Source: Spirosoma montaniterrae (GTDB lineage Bacteria; Bacteroidota; Bacteroidia; Cytophagales; Spirosomataceae). From it: a stretch of DNA of 64,000 nucleotides. Shown piece by piece: positions 60,486 to 64,000 of the stretch. The translations under genes were made by a program, and so were the position numbers. The stretch is taken from assembly GCF_001988955.1 (NCBI RefSeq), contig NZ_CP014263.1:2666001-2730000 (forward strand). Direction: 5' to 3'. The notes below the pieces were generated by a model, which had not been told where the DNA came from, made no database searches, and was given only the letters and a program-made list of their open reading frames with translations. The first letter of the stretch is position 1, and each line of letters begins with the position of its first letter.

Positions 60486-60493
60486 TAAATTTG
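60486..60493 (+). promoter_or_regulatory. Candidate -7 element for the intact amidohydrolase (TAAATTTG)
   Basis: It matches TAnnTTTG 36 bp before the ATG at 60530. It lies at the edge of the AT-rich island, so the island may have left or supplied the promoter of the intact gene. Confidence 0.4.
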
Positions 60494-60529
60494 TCTCATC
60501 ACAACACGACCCAATCACATACCGAACCA

Positions 60530-61999
60530 ATGCGAATACTATTCCTTGCCCTCACGCTACTCCTGCCCGGGCTGACTCTCGCACAAAAGCCTAAAAAAAC
60601 CGCTACCCCCGCGCCCGACAAAGACAAACAAACGGCCATTGCCAGCCTCGACAGCCGCTTTTCGGACTACGCAGGCATCTCAAAACAAATCTGGGATTTC
60701 GCCGAACTCGGCTACATGGAAGAAAAAAGTTCGGCCCTGTTGCAGGAGCAGCTTCGTAAAGAAGGTTTCACTGTGTCGGCGGGCGTGGCGGGCATTCCAA
60801 CGGCGTTTGTCGCTACTTACGGCACCGGAAAACCCGTGATCGGCATTCTGGGCGAGTACGACGCGCTGCCCGGCCTTGCCACCGAAGCCAAACCCGATTT
60901 CACACCCATTGCCGGGCAGAAAGGCGGTCATGGATGCGGGCATAACCTGTTCGGCACGGCGTCGATGGCGGCTGCGGTCGAGGTTAAAAACTGGCTGAAA
61001 GCGTCGGGGAGGCCCGGCACGGTCAAGATTTACGGCTGTCCGGCTGAAGAGGGCGGCTCCGGCAAAGTGTACATGGTGCGCGAAGGACTCTTTAACGACA
61101 CCGACGTAGTGCTGCACTGGCACCCCGGTTCGCAGAATGGTGCCGACGCCGGTACGTCGCTGGCAAACAAGAACGCCAAATTCCGGTTTCGGGGTATTGC
61201 CGCCCACGCAGCAGCCTCGCCCGAACGGGGTCGGTCGGCTCTGGATGGCGTAGAAGCCATGAACTACATGGTGAACATGATGCGCGAACACGTCCCGTCG
61301 GACACGCGCATTCACTACGTGATTACGAAAGGGGGCGACGCACCAAATGTGGTGCCGGCCTTTGCGGAGGTATATTATTACGCCCGTCACAAAGACCGCG
61401 AGGTGCTGCAAAGCGTCTGGAAGCGCATCGAAAATGCGGCTGAGGGCGCGGCCAAAGGCACTGGCACAAAGGTAGAATGGGAAGTGCTGGGCGGGGTGTA
61501 CAACATTCTGCCCAACGTGTCGCTGGCCGAGGTCATGCACCAGAATCTGAAACTTGTTGGGGGTGTGACCTACACCGCCGACGAAACCGCCTTTGCCGAA
61601 AAAATCAGCCAGACTTTTGGCGAGGGGCAGAAAGTACCCATTACCAACGCGGCCCTTGTAAAAGACTTCCGCGATCAGAGCGATAGCCCGACGAGTGGCG
61701 GCTCGACCGACGTGGGCGACGTAAGCTGGGCCGTTCCAACGGTGGGTTTGCAGACCGCTACGTGGGTGCCGGGTTCATCGGCGCATAGCTGGCAATCGAC
61801 GGCGGCAAGCGGCATGAGCATCGGGCAGAAAGGCATGATGGTGGCGGCTAAGACGCTGACATGCACCGCGCTCGACCTCTACAAAAACCCCGCGCTCATC
61901 GAAAAAGCCCGCGCCGAATGGCTGCAAAAACGAGGGGCCGATTTCAAGTACGAAGCCCTGCTCGGCGACCGCAAACCGGCATTGGATTACCGGAAATAA
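60530..61999 (+). CDS. M20-family amidohydrolase (aminoacylase/peptidase-like), secreted
   Basis: From the ATG at 60530 this is 489 residues with a signal peptide (ALTLLLPGLTLAQ). M20D motifs are clear: the metal-binding GGHGCGHNLFG near residue 140, CPAEEGGSGKVYM with the catalytic Glu pair, and the ligand His in VVLHWHPGSQNGAD. The dimerisation domain is about 220-340. Family members remove acyl groups from amino acids or cleave peptides; AbgB-like p-aminobenzoyl-glutamate hydrolases have the same length. Its 5' part is duplicated at 56766. A family B palindrome follows. Confidence 0.9.
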   Translation: MRILFLALTLLLPGLTLAQKPKKTATPAPDKDKQTAIASLDSRFSDYAGISKQIWDFAELGYMEEKSSALLQEQLRKEGFTVSAGVAGIPTAFVATYGTGKPVIGILGEYDALPGLATEAKPDFTPIAGQKGGHGCGHNLFGTASMAAAVEVKNWLKASGRPGTVKIYGCPAEEGGSGKVYMVREGLFNDTDVVLHWHPGSQNGADAGTSLANKNAKFRFRGIAAHAAASPERGRSALDGVEAMNYMVNMMREHVPSDTRIHYVITKGGDAPNVVPAFAEVYYYARHKDREVLQSVWKRIENAAEGAAKGTGTKVEWEVLGGVYNILPNVSLAEVMHQNLKLVGGVTYTADETAFAEKISQTFGEGQKVPITNAALVKDFRDQSDSPTSGGSTDVGDVSWAVPTVGLQTATWVPGSSAHSWQSTAASGMSIGQKGMMVAAKTLTCTALDLYKNPALIEKARAEWLQKRGADFKYEALLGDRKPALDYRK

Positions 62000-62020
62000 G
62001 AGGGGTTATGACATAAAAGG

Positions 62021-62132
62021 GTTATGACACAGAGACACGCAGAGATAGCACTGAGATACACTGAGACTATTGTGAGCTAATAAAAACTCTGTGTATCTCC
62101 GTATTTCCTCCGAGTATCTCTGTGTCACAACC
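62021..62132. repeat. Family B palindrome (B2)
   Basis: GTTATGACACAGAGACACGC on the left pairs with CTCTGTGTCACAACC on the right; the arms contain several CACAGAGA/ACTGAGATAC units. It lies between the amidohydrolase and the PfkB gene, and its right end holds a GTG that extends the PfkB frame artificially. Confidence 0.78.
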
Positions 62133-62145
62133 TTTCAACAACCTT

Positions 62146-63174
62146 ATGCTCAAAATCACAACGCTTTTCAGTCGCATCGCCAACCTCCGCGTGGCCGTTA
62201 TCGGCGATTTCGCGCTGGATTTATACGCAACCGTAGAGACACAAACCGGCGAACGGTCGATAGAAACCGGGCAGACAGTGTTCTGGGGTCGTCGGCCACG
62301 GGCGTCGCTGGGGGGCGCGGGCAATGTGGTGCAGAATCTCGCTACGCTGGGCGTTGGGGACATACGGGTTGCTGGCTGCGTAGGCGATGATTTGTTCGGG
62401 CGCGAAATGCGGCAGTTGTTCGGGCGGGCGGGCGTCGACACCACCCATTTGCACACGCCCGAAGGCTGGGATACCTGCGTGTATGCCAAGCCATTCGTGA
62501 ACGGGCAGGAAGCCAACCGCCTGGACTTCGGCACCCATAATGCGCTGGCAGACGCTGATTTTCAGAAGCTTTTAGATGCGCTGGCAAGCAACCTGCCCAA
62601 TCTTGACCTGCTGATTATCAACCAGCAATTTCCCAACCCACTGCTTACGGCATCGCGCACCGAGCAGCTAAACAGCCTGCTCGAACGCTTTCCAACCGTT
62701 TGCTGCGTGGCCGACATGCGCGACATGGGCCACCACATCAGCCACGCTACCCTGAAAGTGAACACCGCCGAACTGGCCCGGCTGCTACACACCGACCTGC
62801 CCGCGCAACCCGACTACGACTGGTGCGTTCGAGCCGGTCAACAACTCAGCCAACACCGTAACGGGCCGGTTGTGCTAACGCGGGGCGAAGCGGGCATTTT
62901 GTACGTGAACGGTGAGCAGACCGAATCGGTAGAAGCCGTGCCACTGCGGGCCGAAATTGATACCGTTGGCGCGGGCGATACGGTCGTGGCCGCGTTCGGG
63001 GCCTGCGTGGGGACTGGTGCCTCGCCCGCCGATGCCATCGACGTGGCGAATCTGGCCGCTGCCGTTACGGTGCAAAAACTCCGGCAAACCGGCACGGCGA
63101 GTCTGGAGGAGATTTTAGCTTTACTTTATGACACAGAGATGCACGGAGGAGACACAGAGATACACAGAGGTTAA
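62146..63174 (+). CDS. PfkB-family carbohydrate kinase (RfaE/HldE-like)
   Basis: The ATG at 62146 gives 342 residues. Ribokinase-fold motifs: VAVIGDFALDLYATVE near the start, ASLGGAGNVVQNLATLG (about 55-71) as the sugar-binding loop, and the ATP/anion-hole motif DTVGAGDTVVAAFGA near residue 280. The GGAGNV pattern resembles heptose-7-phosphate kinases, but the nucleotidyltransferase half of HldE is absent. It phosphorylates an unidentified sugar. The last 15 or so residues (YDTEMHGGDTEIHRG) are translated palindrome. The adjacent AGE epimerase suggests amino-sugar or disaccharide use. Confidence 0.85.
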   Translation: MLKITTLFSRIANLRVAVIGDFALDLYATVETQTGERSIETGQTVFWGRRPRASLGGAGNVVQNLATLGVGDIRVAGCVGDDLFGREMRQLFGRAGVDTTHLHTPEGWDTCVYAKPFVNGQEANRLDFGTHNALADADFQKLLDALASNLPNLDLLIINQQFPNPLLTASRTEQLNSLLERFPTVCCVADMRDMGHHISHATLKVNTAELARLLHTDLPAQPDYDWCVRAGQQLSQHRNGPVVLTRGEAGILYVNGEQTESVEAVPLRAEIDTVGAGDTVVAAFGACVGTGASPADAIDVANLAAAVTVQKLRQTGTASLEEILALLYDTEMHGGDTEIHRG

Positions 63175-63226
63175 TGTATTTCTCTGCGTATCTCTGTGTC
63201 TCCTCCGTGCATCTCTGTGTCATAAC
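63126..63226. repeat. Family B palindrome (B3) overlapping the pfkB end
   Basis: TTATGACACAGAGATGCACG with GAGGAGACACAGAGATACAC forms a nearly perfect palindrome with GTATCTCTGTGTCTCCTCCG and GTGCATCTCTGTGTCATAA (arms about 44 bp). The pfkB stop TAA (63172-63174) is in the loop. Confidence 0.9.
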
Positions 63227-63252
63227 TTACCTCCATGTGTAACAACTCACCC

Positions 63253-64000
63253 ATGAACCGCGAAATCTTCCAACACCACCGGCAGGAACTGCATACGCAC
63301 CTGACCGCCGAACTACTACCCTTCTGGACAAGCCGAACCGCCGACCGCGAACACGGCGGATTTATCACCCATTTCGACCAGTACGGCCATGATTCGGGGG
63401 AGGACGAAAAATCGCTTATTGCCCAGACCCGGTCGATTTATACCTACTCGTCAGCGCACCGGGCGGGCTATGGCAACGGCGCGTTGGCCGATTTGGCGCG
63501 GCATGGGGTCGATTATTTGCTGAGTCGGCTGTGGGACGAGGAGCATGGCGGTTTTTACTGGATGACCAATCGCCGGGGCGAGGTGCGCAACGACCAGAAA
63601 ATTGTGTACGGCCAGAGTTTCGCCATCTACTGCCTGAGCGAATACACCCTGGCAACCGGCGACCCGCGTGGCCTCGACTACGCCCAGCGCACGTTTGACC
63701 TGCTCCAGAAACACGCGACCGACACGCGGCACGGCGGCTATTTCGAGATGTTCGGGCGCGACTGGTCGCTGAAGGGGCCGGGCGCAGCCGGGGGCGACCG
63801 CAAAACACTCGACGCGCACATGCACCTGATGGAAGCATTCACGAGTCTTTACGAAGCCAGTCAGCATCCGCTCCACCGCCGTAAACTGCTCGAAATCATC
63901 GACTTGTTAGTTACCAAAATCATGCACCCGGAGTTCGGCACCGGCATTCCGCAGTTCTGGGCCGACTGGCGCGTGGCTCCGCAAATCAAGTTTGACGTAA
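63253..64000 (+). CDS. AGE family epimerase (N-acylglucosamine 2-epimerase/cellobiose epimerase-like), partial
   Basis: The frame from the ATG at 63253 (alternatively 63235) runs open to the window end: 249 codons of an expected roughly 390-400. The sequence matches the (alpha/alpha)6 barrel of the AGE superfamily: LPFWTSRTADREHGGFITHF, LIAQTRSIYTYSSAHRAG with the conserved Arg, WDEEHGGFYW, YGQSFAIYCLSEY and DAHMHLMEAFTSLYEAS. Whether it acts on N-acetylglucosamine/mannosamine or on beta-1,4 disaccharides cannot be decided from this part. It is 78 bp after the PfkB gene with a palindrome between. Confidence 0.85.
   Translation, partial: MNREIFQHHRQELHTHLTAELLPFWTSRTADREHGGFITHFDQYGHDSGEDEKSLIAQTRSIYTYSSAHRAGYGNGALADLARHGVDYLLSRLWDEEHGGFYWMTNRRGEVRNDQKIVYGQSFAIYCLSEYTLATGDPRGLDYAQRTFDLLQKHATDTRHGGYFEMFGRDWSLKGPGAAGGDRKTLDAHMHLMEAFTSLYEASQHPLHRRKLLEIIDLLVTKIMHPEFGTGIPQFWADWRVAPQIKFDV

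Larger units (their letters stand above)
57053..60490. mobile_element. AT-rich restriction-modification-like island
   Basis: About 3.4 kb of visibly AT-rich DNA holding three minus-strand genes in a tight operon (methyltransferase, nuclease, GHKL ATPase). It interrupts or replaces the tail of an amidohydrolase gene whose near-identical 5' part recurs on the other side. No integrase, transposase or att site is visible. Confidence 0.75.

Noticed and set aside
62122..62145. GTG start for the PfkB gene eight codons upstream
   Set aside because: It lies within the family B palindrome and adds residues outside the family's usual start.

Overview
The window looks like chromosome of a Bacteroidota member, most likely a Cytophagales bacterium close to Spirosoma. 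That placement is inference from gene content: a type IX secretion C-terminal domain, a TonB receptor with a carboxypeptidase-like N-domain, the YncE/phosphoesterase fusion, and promoter -7 boxes of the Bacteroidota type TAnnTTTG. There is no 16S rRNA in the window to confirm it. Most of the DNA is moderately GC-rich. One block, about 57.05-60.49 kb, is plainly AT-rich and foreign-looking. I saw no tRNA, rRNA, CRISPR array or transposase.

Layout. 0-5.5 kb (minus strand): ECF sigma factor, altronate-dehydratase family protein with a FucP-type sugar symporter, MoxR/ChlI-type AAA+ ATPase. 5.7-17.5 kb: IPT/TIG lipoprotein, 2-hydroxyacid dehydrogenase, PdxA with a 130-residue disordered extension, YicC, a class A beta-lactamase with GrpB, a Crp/Fnr remnant, a quinone-oxidoreductase-like enzyme, small membrane and lipoproteins, a DUF2975/HTH pair and alkyladenine DNA glycosylase. 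17.7-21.6 kb: eboD, eboE and an alkaline-phosphatase-fold protein, half of an ebo metabolite-traffic cluster. 22.9-32.8 kb: SSS symporter, SsuD-like flavin monooxygenase, monohaem cytochrome c, SorA-type sulfite oxidase, YeiH-type sulfate exporter and a LysR regulator, divergent from a TonB receptor. This reads as an organosulfonate desulfonation, sulfite oxidation and sulfate export locus. 33-44 kb: Rpn-type nuclease, ileS, purple acid phosphatase with sorting domain, menA, glutathione peroxidase, argS. 44-56.6 kb: galactose mutarotase, a penicillin-acylase gene split by a palindrome, serine hydrolase, GH78 rhamnosidase, YncE/phosphoesterase fusion, outer-membrane protein. 56.8-62 kb: a three-gene restriction-modification-like island (DNA methyltransferase, PD-(D/E)XK-like nuclease, MORC/MutL-like GHKL ATPase) between a truncated and an intact copy of an M20 amidohydrolase. 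62-64 kb: PfkB kinase and an AGE-family epimerase cut by the window end.

The most striking feature is not a gene. Roughly every 3-5 kb there is a long hairpin, belonging to at least nine sequence families, most of them intergenic. Many abut or supply the stop codons of neighbouring genes (ECF sigma, IPT lipoprotein, dehydrogenase, eboD, eboE, SSS symporter, SsuD-like enzyme, YeiH, PfkB). Others lie inside coding sequence: in frame in ileS (two copies plus a third inverted repeat), an argS 7-bp tandem array, and a frame-breaking copy exactly at the alpha/beta junction of the acylase. These repeats and the MORC-type island are the parts most worth following up.
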